DNA of 64,000 nt from Flavobacterium akiainvivens (GCF_001278115.1 NZ_LIYD01000005.1:1556551-1620550); one strand, 5' to 3'. Counted from the first letter of the stretch, positions 1-7,828 are shown. The notes: generated by a model not told the origin, from the letters alone. Translations and numbers: made by a program.

Positions 1-525
1 ACAAAAAACCGTGGGTTCTATACCGCAGGTTCTACTGAAGAAGTGGTACAACCTAAAAACAGTATCAAAGCCTGTGTACACGATGCCCAAACGGTCATTG
101 GCGAAATGGGAGTAAGACTGCGATTGTTAGAGCCTGCCCAAACGCCTCAGCGTACCATTCCAAAGGGAACGATTGTAACAGCCAACGCTAAATTTCAGGG
201 AGGTCGATTACAGCTAAAAGTTACCTCCATAGAACTGGAGGGTAACATCATTCCGGTAGATATTACCATTTACGATTTGGACGGACAGCAAGGCTTGTAC
301 GTTCCGTATTCGCCGGAAATGAACGCCCTTACCGAAATGGTGGGCAATATGAGCCAGACAGGTGGAACCAGTGTAATGCTCACGCAGAATGCCGGGCAGC
401 AGGTAGCCGCAGACCTAAGCCGTGGCGTGGTACAGGGAATTTCTGGCTATTTCGCCAAAAAAGTACGAACGCCAAAGGTTACGCTGAAAGCGGGCTATCA
501 GGTCTTCCTTGTATCTAAAAAATAA
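1..525 (+). CDS. traM: Conjugative transposon protein TraM, C-terminal part (5' end outside window)
   Basis: The reading frame is open to the left edge, so the apparent GTG start at 43 is internal. The visible part matches the C-terminal domain of TraM proteins of Bacteroides conjugative transposons, part of the mating-pore channel that spans the cell envelope. It includes an N-terminal FYTAG-type stretch, a beta-rich central region and a segment with GNMSQTGGT. TraN follows after 86 bases in the same direction, as in CTnDOT. The family assignment rests on sequence resemblance and gene order. Confidence 0.85.
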   Translation, partial: TKNRGFYTAGSTEEVVQPKNSIKACVHDAQTVIGEMGVRLRLLEPAQTPQRTIPKGTIVTANAKFQGGRLQLKVTSIELEGNIIPVDITIYDLDGQQGLYVPYSPEMNALTEMVGNMSQTGGTSVMLTQNAGQQVAADLSRGVVQGISGYFAKKVRTPKVTLKAGYQVFLVSKK

Positions 526-611
526 TGTTCAACTCAAATAAATAAAACAATGAAACCTGTCCCGTCCAGCGGAAGACGATTCATTACCATTTAAAATAAA
601 TATTAACGACA

Positions 612-1511
612 ATGAAAAATCATTTAAAAACCTTTTGGGCTATTGCCCTGATATTCGGCTTTGTCGCACAATCTTATGCACAGGACAGTGCAACTGCAAA
701 AACACCGCTTGCATTGGGCAAGATAGAACCGTACCGTATGGAAGTTACCTACGATAAAACGTCGCACCTGATTTTCCCGACCGCCATTCGTTACGTGGAT
801 TTGGGCAGCGAATACCTGATTGCTGGGAAAGCTGAAGATGCTGAAAACGTATTGCGTGTAAAAGCATCTGTAAGGGACTTTGAGCCTGAAACGAATTTTT
901 CCGTTATAACGAATGACGGGCGTTTTTACAGCTTTAATGTGTATTACAGTTCCTACCCGGAAGCATTGAGTTATGACCTGCTCACTATGCAAAAAGCGGT
1001 TGACAGAACCAACGGTAACGATGTGCTTTTTGAAGAACTGGGCAACAATTCGCCATCACTGGCAGGCTTGCTACTGGAAACCATTTACAAGAAAGATAAG
1101 CGCATTGTAAAGCATATCGGGGCTAAGAGTTTCGGCATTCAGTTTATCCTGAAAGGGATTTACATACACAACGGCAAATACTATTTCCATACGGAATTGA
1201 GAAACCGTACCAATGTGCCTTTCGAGATTGATTTTATTAATTTCAAAGTGGTGGATAAGAAAGTCGCCAAACGCACCGTAGTCCAGGAACGCCCTTTAAC
1301 GCCTTTAAGAACTTACAAGCCATTGGACGGCATTGCCGGAAAATCGACCGAACAAAACGTGTTCCTGTTAGACCAGTTTACCATTGCCGATGACAAGGTG
1401 TTGCTGATTGAGATTTTTGAGAAAAACGGCGGCAGGCATCAAACATTACAGGTTGAAAATTCCGATTTAATCAAAGCCCGTTTGATTAACGATATGCACC
1501 TGAAATTTTAA
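612..1511 (+). CDS. traN: Conjugative transposon protein TraN (DUF4138)
   Basis: This 299-residue protein has an N-terminal signal peptide (hydrophobic residues about 8-22, cleavage near SYAQD) and the beta-rich DUF4138 fold of TraN, a periplasmic or outer-membrane part of the conjugation apparatus. The length is normal for the family. It lies between traM and traO with short gaps, so all are probably co-transcribed. The ATG at 612 is followed at once by the signal peptide, which supports this start. A function in mating-pair formation is known for the family, not shown here. Confidence 0.88.
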   Translation: MKNHLKTFWAIALIFGFVAQSYAQDSATAKTPLALGKIEPYRMEVTYDKTSHLIFPTAIRYVDLGSEYLIAGKAEDAENVLRVKASVRDFEPETNFSVITNDGRFYSFNVYYSSYPEALSYDLLTMQKAVDRTNGNDVLFEELGNNSPSLAGLLLETIYKKDKRIVKHIGAKSFGIQFILKGIYIHNGKYYFHTELRNRTNVPFEIDFINFKVVDKKVAKRTVVQERPLTPLRTYKPLDGIAGKSTEQNVFLLDQFTIADDKVLLIEIFEKNGGRHQTLQVENSDLIKARLINDMHLKF

Positions 1512-1531
1512 TAACCCTTTAAAGCAATAAT

Positions 1532-2092
1532 ATGCAAAAGTATATCTACACCGTGATGCTCATAATCTTGGGCATCACTACCAGCCAGGCACAACGGATG
1601 TTGCCTAAACAAAAAGGATTGGAAGTAAATGTTGGTGTATTATCCGATGATAAAATCGGGAATGATTATTACATCAATATCGGTATGACCGTGAATGGCA
1701 AAAACGGAAACTACCAGCTTTGGGCGTTGGAATATTCCCATCAATACCACGATTATAAAGACCTGCGCATACCGCAGGAAACCTATTCCGCAGAGGGCGG
1801 TTACAGCTTCTTCTTGTTGGGCGATGCCCGTAAGAACATCACGCTGAATTTCGCCGTAACGGGTGTGGTCGGTTACGAAACCATTAACCGGGGCCAAGCG
1901 ATGTTGTACGATGGAGCGAGAATATTGAGTAAGGACAACTTCATCTATGGAGCTGGCGGACGGCTCACATTTGAAACCTACCTGTCCGACCGATTTGTGT
2001 TAGTCGTGCAAGGGCGGACAAAGGTTTTATGGGGGACAGACTTAGAACAGTTCCGGCCGTCCGCAGGTGTGGGATTAAGGTTTAACTTTTAA
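1532..2092 (+). CDS. traO: Conjugative transposon protein TraO
   Basis: The protein is 186 residues long with a signal peptide (cleavage near SQAQR at residue about 20). Its alternating hydrophobic strands and final aromatic residue (FNF at the C-terminus) are typical of a small outer-membrane beta-barrel. This agrees with TraO of Bacteroides conjugative transposons, a component of the transfer machinery. It starts 20 bases after traN and is followed 11 bases later by traQ, so it belongs to the same operon. Confidence 0.85.
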   Translation: MQKYIYTVMLIILGITTSQAQRMLPKQKGLEVNVGVLSDDKIGNDYYINIGMTVNGKNGNYQLWALEYSHQYHDYKDLRIPQETYSAEGGYSFFLLGDARKNITLNFAVTGVVGYETINRGQAMLYDGARILSKDNFIYGAGGRLTFETYLSDRFVLVVQGRTKVLWGTDLEQFRPSAGVGLRFNF

Positions 2093-2103
2093 AACAGAAA
2101 AAA

Positions 2104-2553
2104 ATGATAGCATTATTCAATAAATTCAGAATAGGATTACTGCCGATTTATGTATTGCTGGCAATCCTCACAGCTTCGGTTTCTTTGGTATCTTGTAGCA
2201 AATATGATGAACTCGAAATACAGAACGATTTTCCTTTCGAGGTTAACGTGATGCCAGTACCCAAAGATGTTGCCAACGGACAGACGGTAGAAATACGTAT
2301 TACCATACAGCGTACAGGCAATTACAGCAACACGCAATATTTTCTCCGTTACTTCCAGTTTGATGGACAGGGAACATTGCAATACTACAATGAACCGCCG
2401 TATCAGCCCAATGACCTGTACCAATTACCAACAGAACAGTTCCGGCTGTATTACACATCAACTTCGGCTGTATCTCAATCTTTTGAAGTTTGGGTTTCGG
2501 ACAGTTTTGGAAATGAAAAACAGTTAAGCTTTCAGTTTAACAGTCGTGATTAA
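2104..2553 (+). CDS. traQ: Conjugative transposon lipoprotein TraQ (DUF3872)
   Basis: This 149-residue protein matches the DUF3872 (TraQ) family found at the end of Bacteroidota tra operons. A hydrophobic N-terminus is followed by a lipobox-like LVSC near residue 31, so it may be a lipoprotein. The remaining domain is a small Ig-like beta-sandwich with motifs such as QYFLRYFQFDGQG. It is the last tra gene here, since traP is absent between traO and traQ, and a strong terminator follows directly. The role in conjugation is inferred from family and operon. Confidence 0.85.
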   Translation: MIALFNKFRIGLLPIYVLLAILTASVSLVSCSKYDELEIQNDFPFEVNVMPVPKDVANGQTVEIRITIQRTGNYSNTQYFLRYFQFDGQGTLQYYNEPPYQPNDLYQLPTEQFRLYYTSTSAVSQSFEVWVSDSFGNEKQLSFQFNSRD

Positions 2554-2562
2554 CTATAGTAA

Positions 2563-2590
2563 AAAGAGGTTGTAATTATTCAACCTCTTT
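2563..2590. terminator. Bidirectional terminator between traQ and marR
   Basis: A perfect 10-bp inverted repeat (AAAGAGGTTG at 2563-2572 and CAACCTCTTT at 2581-2590) has an 8-base loop and T-rich flanks on both strands. It ends the tra operon on the plus strand. On the minus strand it overlaps the last codons of marR and ends that operon. Confidence 0.85.
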
Positions 2591-3043
2591 ATTTTGTCTA
2601 ATTACATTAACCATATTCATATTGAAGACAGAAAGTTTATCCGTACCAAGGATCGAGAAAAATTCGACATCTGCATTCTCAATAGCTACTAATGCTTCTT
2701 GCAGAACTTTCGCACCTTCATCGGTCAATTTTATTACCTTGGCCCTTGTATCGGTTTTATGTTCGTGCCGGCTAATAAATTTCTTTTCCTCCAGTGTTCT
2801 CAGTACTTTGGAAACCATCATCCTGTCTGCATTTCCCTGATTAGCAATATCTACCTGTGTTACGTTATCGTTTTCTCTGTAAAGCCATCCTAATGCAGCC
2901 AAAAGAACAAATTGTGTCTGTGTCAGGTTTAATGGGTCTAAGACCTTTTTCTGTTTCCGTTGCCATAGTAAAGTTAACTGTCCTAATAGATATCCTGGGC
3001 TTTCTTCCGGGCTTTTAAACTGAAATTCTATTTTTTTTATCAT
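2576..3043 (-). CDS. MarR-family transcriptional regulator
   Basis: The protein is 155 residues long and matches the MarR winged-helix fold: a dimerisation helix at the N-terminus, a recognition region around QVDIANQGNADRMMVSKVLRTLEEKKFISR (residues about 63-92), and a basic wing with DTRAKVIKLTDEG. MarR proteins are dimers that bind inverted repeats and often release DNA on binding small aromatic or oxidising compounds. It is the last gene of a four-gene minus-strand operon (VOC, SDR, EVE, MarR), starting one base after the EVE stop. It probably regulates that operon; the ligand is unknown. Confidence 0.88.
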   Translation of the reverse strand: MIKKIEFQFKSPEESPGYLLGQLTLLWQRKQKKVLDPLNLTQTQFVLLAALGWLYRENDNVTQVDIANQGNADRMMVSKVLRTLEEKKFISRHEHKTDTRAKVIKLTDEGAKVLQEALVAIENADVEFFSILGTDKLSVFNMNMVNVIRQNKEVE

Positions 3044-3044
3044 A

Positions 3045-3476
3045 TTAATTTTGAAGCATTTTTGATGAAATTAAATCAAAATCATGTTGGTTGATTTCAA
3101 GAATTCCAAAGCGGAATGGGTATCCCCAACTTTCTTTGTTTTGTATAAAATCTAAATCATTGATTAAAGGAATAATTGAGGTGTCTTTACTTTCAAAAAA
3201 ATCAATATTGCGTCTAGATGGACAAAAATCTTCTGAAACCTGATACAGATATATTTCATTGTCTATCACTTTTCCAATTGCTGTAAACTCTTGACAGCTT
3301 TCTGGTTTTCCAAGTGTCATTTTGCCCGAATAAAATAGCAAAAAATCATCTTTTCGCATTCGCTTTAATGGAGCAAATTTTCCGTGACAGGACTGTGCAA
3401 TCCCCTGTTCCATAGCCGATTTTACGTGGTCTTTTGAAGCCACAATTATCCAATATTTTGGCTCTCTAATTGACAT
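3045..3476 (-). CDS. EVE domain protein
   Basis: This 143-residue protein has the compact EVE fold, a PUA-like domain. Typical traits are the start KYWIIVASKDHV, the LKRMRKDDFLLFYSGK segment and the C-terminal FRFGILEINQHDF. EVE proteins of this type are thought to bind modified nucleobases and are common beside defence and mobile genes. The start overlaps the stop of the SDR gene by one base (TAATG), which implies translational coupling. A binding role is inferred from the family; the target is not visible. Confidence 0.8.
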   Translation of the reverse strand: MSIREPKYWIIVASKDHVKSAMEQGIAQSCHGKFAPLKRMRKDDFLLFYSGKMTLGKPESCQEFTAIGKVIDNEIYLYQVSEDFCPSRRNIDFFESKDTSIIPLINDLDFIQNKESWGYPFRFGILEINQHDFDLISSKMLQN

Positions 3477-4360
3477 TATTGATATGTTTCTTGTAAGAAA
3501 TCTGATAATGGAGTAGTATTTCTTCTTAGGACAGTCTGCAAATCATTTGATTTTTGATCAAACTCTCCATTTGCAATAGCTACGCTAAAGGTCGTTAGGA
3601 TTTCAATTGCATGTTGCGGCACACCAAATTTACTCAGTTGAACCTTGAATTCGTCTACCTCCGGAGAAATGTATTTAATTGGTTCGTTCAAAATTCCTGA
3701 TAATTGCTCAGCTACTTCTGCAAAAGTAATTTGTTCACTACCGTTAAACGTCAGTACTTTACTGATGTAATTTATGGGATTCAAAAGTATATTTGCTGCT
3801 GCTTCTGCTAAATCATTTTTGGGTACAAAAGATGCTAATCCGTTTGCTGCAGGCAGATAAATCATTTTGGATCTTAGCAATTGATATTTATCGCCAATCA
3901 TCATTTCTATTACTTCAGCATATAAATTATGTTTCAAAATAGTGTAATTAACTCCCGAATTTTTAAGTGCTATTTCAGTCTTCAAATGAGATTCCACTAG
4001 TGCAGCCAATTGAGAAGCAGCGCCTTCGTCTTTCCACATAGAACTTGTATATACAATGTGTTTTACGCCAACTTTTGTTGCGGCATCCACTACATTTTTA
4101 TGAAGTTGGGCTCTTAGATTATCGTCTCCACCAGAAATAAAATAGATAATATCAATTCCTTTAAAGGCGTTTTCTAAACTTGCTACATCAGCATAATCGC
4201 CAACTTTTAATTCGATGCCTTCTTTTGCATATTGCTTTGCTAGTTCGGCATTCTCGTCTCTTACAAACGCAACGATATTTTCTCTTGCTGTTTTTTCTTT
4301 CAACTGGTTGATAACTTTGCTTCCTAAGCTACCTCTAGCTCCTGTTACTAATAATTTCAT
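3476..4360 (-). CDS. NmrA-like NAD(P)-binding SDR protein
   Basis: The protein is 294 residues long, an atypical short-chain dehydrogenase of the NmrA / quinone oxidoreductase (QorB-like) type. The N-terminal Rossmann motif is GARGSLG at residues 7-13. VYTSSMW and YTILKHNLYAE segments match the family, which lacks the usual Tyr-Lys catalytic pair in strict form. Substrates in the family are quinones, or it acts as a redox sensor. It follows the VOC gene by 10 bases and is translationally coupled to the EVE gene. An electrophile or quinone response under MarR control is a reasonable inference. Confidence 0.8.
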   Translation of the reverse strand: MKLLVTGARGSLGSKVINQLKEKTARENIVAFVRDENAELAKQYAKEGIELKVGDYADVASLENAFKGIDIIYFISGGDDNLRAQLHKNVVDAATKVGVKHIVYTSSMWKDEGAASQLAALVESHLKTEIALKNSGVNYTILKHNLYAEVIEMMIGDKYQLLRSKMIYLPAANGLASFVPKNDLAEAAANILLNPINYISKVLTFNGSEQITFAEVAEQLSGILNEPIKYISPEVDEFKVQLSKFGVPQHAIEILTTFSVAIANGEFDQKSNDLQTVLRRNTTPLSDFLQETYQ

Positions 4361-4370
4361 TGTTGTGATA

Positions 4371-4730
4371 TTATTTTTCGTTTAAAAAAGTAAGTTTATA
4401 GCCATCAATGTCTTTTACGTGAAATGCTCTACCAAAAGGAGTTTCAATGATAGGAAGCACATCCGTTAAACCGTTCGCAATAAGTTTTTCTCTTAGCTCG
4501 TCTACATTTTCATCTACAGCAAACCAAAGGGCAACACCAATTCCTAATTCACGGCCTTCAATCGGTTCAAGTGGTGTGCGGATCGCAAAGCTAGCCTGTC
4601 CTTTGTTATAGGTAAAAATGCAAGCTTGTGGATTAGCATTGTCTATTTCAAAGCTTAATTTTTGGGTGTAAAATTCTTTTGAAGCCTCAAGATTACTCAC
4701 TTGTAATGAGGCGAATGTTAATTGTTTCAT
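4371..4730 (-). CDS. VOC (glyoxalase/bleomycin-resistance-like) family protein
   Basis: The protein is about 119 residues when started at 4730 (MKQLTFASLQ). An in-frame upstream ATG at 4775 lies above the likely promoter at 4752-4759, so the shorter start is preferred. Two beta-alpha-beta-beta-beta modules are visible (VSNLEASKEFYTQKLSFEID and AFHVKDIDGYKLTFLNE), the fold of glyoxalase I and antibiotic-binding proteins. The conserved C-terminal metal-ligand region (DIDGYKLTF) has no clear Glu ligand, so the activity is uncertain. It is the first gene of the MarR-linked operon. Confidence 0.78.
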   Translation of the reverse strand: MKQLTFASLQVSNLEASKEFYTQKLSFEIDNANPQACIFTYNKGQASFAIRTPLEPIEGRELGIGVALWFAVDENVDELREKLIANGLTDVLPIIETPFGRAFHVKDIDGYKLTFLNEK

Positions 4731-4751
4731 TTTATTTAAATTTTGTAGTCG

Positions 4752-4759
4752 CAAATATA
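4752..4759 (-). promoter_or_regulatory. Promoter -7 box for the VOC-SDR-EVE-marR operon
   Basis: Read on the minus strand this is TATATTTG, an exact match to the Bacteroidota -7 consensus TAnnTTTG. It lies 22 bases before the VOC start codon at 4730. Flanking GTCACA and TGCGAC form an imperfect inverted repeat, a candidate MarR operator that would cover the promoter. Confidence 0.55.
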
Positions 4760-4961
4760 ATATATGTGACAACAAAATAAAAACATTTTTCCCTTTTTTT
4801 TCTAAGAAAAGCAGATATGGTAGTTTAACGTACTATAGTAATGTATTTACATATGTCACTAAACGGCCAAATACTACCTCCCAAAGCCAAACCCTGCAAC
4901 ATTCCCCAACGCAGCACTAAGCCTTTATAAATTCGACTTCCACAGCAAAATTGAGCAAACA

Positions 4962-5273
4962 ATGGAAGTAATCGCAATACAAAAGTCCATACTGGAGGGA
5001 ATGAAAAGTGAGCTAAAAGCGCTTTTGGAACTGACCGAAAATGCCACACAGAAATACACACCCATTTTTGCACAAGAGCAATGGCTCGATAACCAGGAAG
5101 TGTGTTTGATGATGAACATTACCAAGCGGACTTTGCAGACGTATAAGGACAAAGGGTTATTGCCCTATTCCCGACTGAACCGTAAGAATTATTATAAACG
5201 CTCGGATGTGCAGGCTTTGCTCGAAGCCGGACAGCCGTACAATACTGCCGAAAATGGATTTATTCACGAATGA
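4962..5273 (+). CDS. Excisionase-like helix-turn-helix protein (HTH_17), first of a pair
   Basis: This 103-residue protein has a predicted coiled N-terminal helix (residues 1-35) followed by a MerR/excisionase-type winged HTH (LDNQEVCLMMNITKRTLQTYKDKG then a wing with YYKRSDVQALLE). Small proteins of this kind sit next to regulatory genes in Bacteroidota conjugative transposons and act in excision or control of transfer genes. It overlaps the next gene, which has a similar architecture. The exact role (Xis-like or regulator) cannot be decided from sequence. Confidence 0.78.
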   Translation: MEVIAIQKSILEGMKSELKALLELTENATQKYTPIFAQEQWLDNQEVCLMMNITKRTLQTYKDKGLLPYSRLNRKNYYKRSDVQALLEAGQPYNTAENGFIHE

Positions 5274-5559
5274 CAATGACGAAATCATTGCCCATCAGGA
5301 AATGATAGAACAGCTAAGAAGCCGTATCGAAAGCATACTGAAAAACTACCGCCCTGTAATGAACGGCGAAATTTACCTTTCGGGTGAAGATGTGTGCAAG
5401 ATGCTCCATATCAGCAAACGCACTTTACAGCAATATCGTGATGATAATATCCTACCGTACATACAGATAGGGGGTAAAATAATTTACAGGGAAAGTGATA
5501 TTCTAAAAGTTCTGGAACAGAATTACGTTAAAATAAGCTCTATCAGTGGTGGTGCCTGA
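5254..5559 (+). CDS. Excisionase-like helix-turn-helix protein (HTH_17), second of a pair
   Basis: This is about 101 residues when started at the ATG at 5254 (MDLFTNDNDE); an earlier ATG at 5206 lies deep inside the preceding gene and gives unrelated residues. The architecture is the same as the preceding protein: an N-terminal helix, then an HTH with LSGEDVCKMLHISKRTLQQYRDDN and a wing ending in IIYRESDILKVLEQ. The two are paralogues and overlap by 20 bases, so they are probably co-translated. Its 3' end overlaps the convergent YoaK-like gene by 17 bases. Confidence 0.78.
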   Translation: MDLFTNDNDEIIAHQEMIEQLRSRIESILKNYRPVMNGEIYLSGEDVCKMLHISKRTLQQYRDDNILPYIQIGGKIIYRESDILKVLEQNYVKISSISGGA

Positions 5560-6280
5560 ATTTTCTCCGCAAGGAATAATACCTGAACAATAAACGGTCA
5601 TACCACAACGCAAAAAGCAATAACCCTACGGAAAGCAAAAGTGTTTTTAATTCAAAATACGGATAAACAAACCCTCCGATGATACAGCCCGCAAAGAAAC
5701 AGCCAATTATAGCCAGTTTTAAGCGGATACTTTTTCCAAGCTGTTCAGTTTCGGACTGGCCTTTATAGAAGAAAAGCTGGGATAATTCGATGCCAAGATC
5801 AGTAAATAGGCCCGTAAGATGCGTTGTTCTGACAACGGATTGCGATACACGGCTTACCAGTGCATTTTGTAATCCCATTGAAAAAAGTAGGGCAGATGAT
5901 GAAAGAATTGAGGGCAGCGTATATTCTTTACTCACAAAAAGGGATGACAGGCCGACCGCAAGCAATATCGAAATCTCAATACAGATAGGCACGATGTAGG
6001 AGGTTTGAGATTTACGCTTTGCAGCCCATTCCATCAGCAGGCTTGAAACAAAAGCACCAAATAGAAAGAACAGTATATAAAAGAGATAAGCTAGAGCCAT
6101 CCCGTATTTTTTTAAAACAAGTTCCTCAGAGAAATAAGCAAAGTGTCCTGTTACATTAGTGGTAAGCACATTCAACTTCAAAACCCCTGTTATATTTACT
6201 ATCCCTGCTACGCCTGATAAAATAGATGCTAATTTAAGATTGTGGGAATATGTTCGCCCTTTTCCCTTGTGTCTGAACAT
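5543..6280 (-). CDS. YoaK/DUF1275 family inner-membrane protein
   Basis: This 245-residue protein is very hydrophobic, with about six or seven membrane segments and short charged loops. The order of segments and motifs such as LASILSGVAGIVNITGV near the N-terminus and LGLQNA-like MGLQNALVSRVSQSVVRTTHLTGLFTDLG in the middle match DUF1275 (YoaK) proteins. The family has no assigned transport substrate. It stands alone on the minus strand within the ICE and has its own promoter-like box at 6298-6305. It is accessory cargo of unknown benefit. Confidence 0.8.
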   Translation of the reverse strand: MFRHKGKGRTYSHNLKLASILSGVAGIVNITGVLKLNVLTTNVTGHFAYFSEELVLKKYGMALAYLFYILFFLFGAFVSSLLMEWAAKRKSQTSYIVPICIEISILLAVGLSSLFVSKEYTLPSILSSSALLFSMGLQNALVSRVSQSVVRTTHLTGLFTDLGIELSQLFFYKGQSETEQLGKSIRLKLAIIGCFFAGCIIGGFVYPYFELKTLLLSVGLLLFALWYDRLLFRYYSLRRKFRHHH

Positions 6281-6297
6281 TTCATTTTCTTTTTATA

Positions 6298-6305
6298 CAA
6301 ATTTA
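6298..6305 (-). promoter_or_regulatory. Promoter -7 box for the YoaK-like gene
   Basis: The minus-strand sequence TAAATTTG fits TAnnTTTG and lies 18 bases before the start codon at 6280. No well-spaced upstream TTG is present, so support is moderate. Confidence 0.4.
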
Positions 6306-6333
6306 CAAAACCGATTTTGCCTTTTACCCACAA

Positions 6334-6364
6334 TTGGATATAACAGACAACATTTGTACATTTG
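6334..6364 (+). promoter_or_regulatory. Bacteroidota-type promoter for the response regulator gene
   Basis: A TTG at 6334-6336 is followed after 20 bases by TACATTTG (6357-6364), a full TTG-N20-TAnnTTTG promoter on the plus strand. Transcription would begin near 6371, leaving an untranslated leader of about 215 bases before the start codon at 6586. Confidence 0.55.
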
Positions 6365-6435
6365 CAATGTAAAATATTAAAAATCTTAAAGTGTTTTTGC
6401 TTTAAGTCTTGGTACTGAAAACTGGTAATTTTTAA

Positions 6436-6579
6436 GACAACAAGACGATAAGTAGGAACGCTCACGCTATAGGCGTGGGCGCTCGCTTATTCGTTGTCGG
6501 GTATACCAGTGCCTCAGTATCGGTAAGTGTAGTGGCCTGCGCCTTCTTTTTGTGCAGGGCTACATCAACACAAAAAAGG
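6436..6579 (+). promoter_or_regulatory. Folded mRNA leader that pairs the ribosome-binding region
   Basis: A first long hairpin has outer arms GACAAC (6436-6441) and GTTGTC (6493-6498), GATAAG with CTTATT inside, and a 10-bp top stem CGCTCACGCT / GGCGTGGGCG (6459-6468 / 6472-6481, two G-U pairs in RNA). A second hairpin pairs TTTTTGTG (6547-6554) with CACAAAAA (6569-6576), next to and including the purine-rich stretch just before the start codon. This resembles translational attenuation, but no ligand or leader peptide could be assigned. Confidence 0.5.
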
Positions 6580-6585
6580 TATGAT

Positions 6586-6969
6586 ATGGAAACTGGTACT
6601 GCACAAAAAACAATCTCTCTGTCTTTTATTAACGATAAAAGCCCGATAACCGATAGCATCTGTAAAGATCTCGCTGCATCTGGAATGGAAATCCTATCTC
6701 GGTCAGAAAGTATTGAGGATGGACTATCTCAATTGTCTTCATTGAATAAACTTCCCAAAATCTGTATTATTGATTTGGATTTTTACGACCGGAATGTGCT
6801 GGCGCAGCTTCACATATTAAAAACAGAATATCCTTCAATAAAACTGATTGCCCATAGTGATATTGATGACGAGAAAGTTGGGAAATCTCTTTTGGATATT
6901 GGTTTTTCAAGTTATCTGCTGCTTGGTAGCGATGTGGAGGATTTTAAGAAAGCTATCTTCAGTGCTTAA
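6586..6969 (+). CDS. Single-domain response-regulator-like protein
   Basis: This is about 128 residues from the ATG at 6586, which follows an AAAAAAGG stretch. An in-frame extension up to a GTG at 6475 lies within a strong hairpin and is not favoured. The fold is a CheY-like receiver: the phospho-acceptor is probably the Asp in CIIDLDFYD (residue about 60), and the beta-4 Ser is in IAHSD. The conserved beta-5 Lys is replaced (YLLLGSD), so phosphorylation may be altered. No DNA-binding output domain is present. The stop lies two bases from the stop of the convergent defence operon, so a C-terminal domain may have been lost on insertion. Confidence 0.62.
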   Translation: METGTAQKTISLSFINDKSPITDSICKDLAASGMEILSRSESIEDGLSQLSSLNKLPKICIIDLDFYDRNVLAQLHILKTEYPSIKLIAHSDIDDEKVGKSLLDIGFSSYLLLGSDVEDFKKAIFSA

Positions 6970-6971
6970 TA

Positions 6972-7823
6972 CTATATTTCATCCTCATCATCTCCATACC
7001 AACTTGAAGTATCCACATCGTAGTCATCAACCTCAAACTTAGTGGACGGAAAATCCTCTTCAATTTGATAGCGTATCTTCGTTTCAAAAGGAAATGTTTC
7101 TGGCAAGTCTAATCCATCACCTTCACGTCTTTCTTTATTAGAGCCATATTCAAGAATCACATGTAAATCTCCAAAGACGTCCACTACTATTTCATATTCA
7201 TTGATTTCAGAAATATGATATTTTGATACCTCAGTATATTCCAATGAATGATGCGGTGCAAGCTGATCAACATTCTCAAAAAAATTAGTTACAACGGATG
7301 ATATCATATGCTCTTCAATATGCCCATCGAGGAACTGTTTAAGATCCTCACGATAGTTTTCAATTGTTTCTACTAAACTAATAAAAGCGTTAAGTACATC
7401 TTGGCTCATACGTTCAACTTCAGCATCGCTAATATTGAACACCTCAGGATTAATATGGGTGTACTTGCTTAAGGTATTGATTGTTTCCTTTAGCTCTCTT
7501 ATCATGTCTTTGAGTTCGTCAACATCAAATCCCCAACCATCTAAAAGAGTGTCATCTATTCCACCTTGGACTGCGTATTTAATTCTTTGGTTTCTTGTAG
7601 GTTTTTCGTCTGTAGTTTCGGGGCTAAACCAAACACAATTTCTCACACGTTCTTCCGGAGCAAGGTTATGTAAAAAATGCCTTGACAATTCCCTTATAGA
7701 ATATGCAAAATTATTAAAGCGAAGTTTGTTTGTTCGATCATTTAAGCTAGCAAGTGAAGCTTCAAATAAATCCAACTCAAATTGGTTGGATAGTAATTGT
7801 TTTATTTTTTCGGCTTTTTCCAT
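6972..7823 (-). CDS. pPIWI-associating-nuclease-like protein, third gene of the Argonaute operon
   Basis: This 283-residue protein has an alpha-helical N-terminal part containing LRFNNFAYSIRELSRHFLHNL and the region NQRIKYAVQGGIDDTLLDGWG, which I associate with the predicted pPIWI-associating nuclease (pP_pnuc) group. A conserved KYTHINPEVF segment follows. The C-terminal part (residues about 190-283) is beta-rich and very acidic at its end (YGDDEDE). It starts 5 bases after the Argonaute stop, so it is almost certainly co-expressed with it. Nuclease active-site residues cannot be assigned with confidence. A partner or modulator of the short Argonaute complex is the likely role. Confidence 0.55.
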   Translation of the reverse strand: MEKAEKIKQLLSNQFELDLFEASLASLNDRTNKLRFNNFAYSIRELSRHFLHNLAPEERVRNCVWFSPETTDEKPTRNQRIKYAVQGGIDDTLLDGWGFDVDELKDMIRELKETINTLSKYTHINPEVFNISDAEVERMSQDVLNAFISLVETIENYREDLKQFLDGHIEEHMISSVVTNFFENVDQLAPHHSLEYTEVSKYHISEINEYEIVVDVFGDLHVILEYGSNKERREGDGLDLPETFPFETKIRYQIEEDFPSTKFEVDDYDVDTSSWYGDDEDEI

Positions 7824-7828
7824 AATCT

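Noticed and set aside
6475-6585. N-terminal extension of the response regulator from a GTG
   Set aside because: It would begin inside a strong hairpin, adds a non-receiver stretch, and a purine-rich site precedes the later ATG at 6586.
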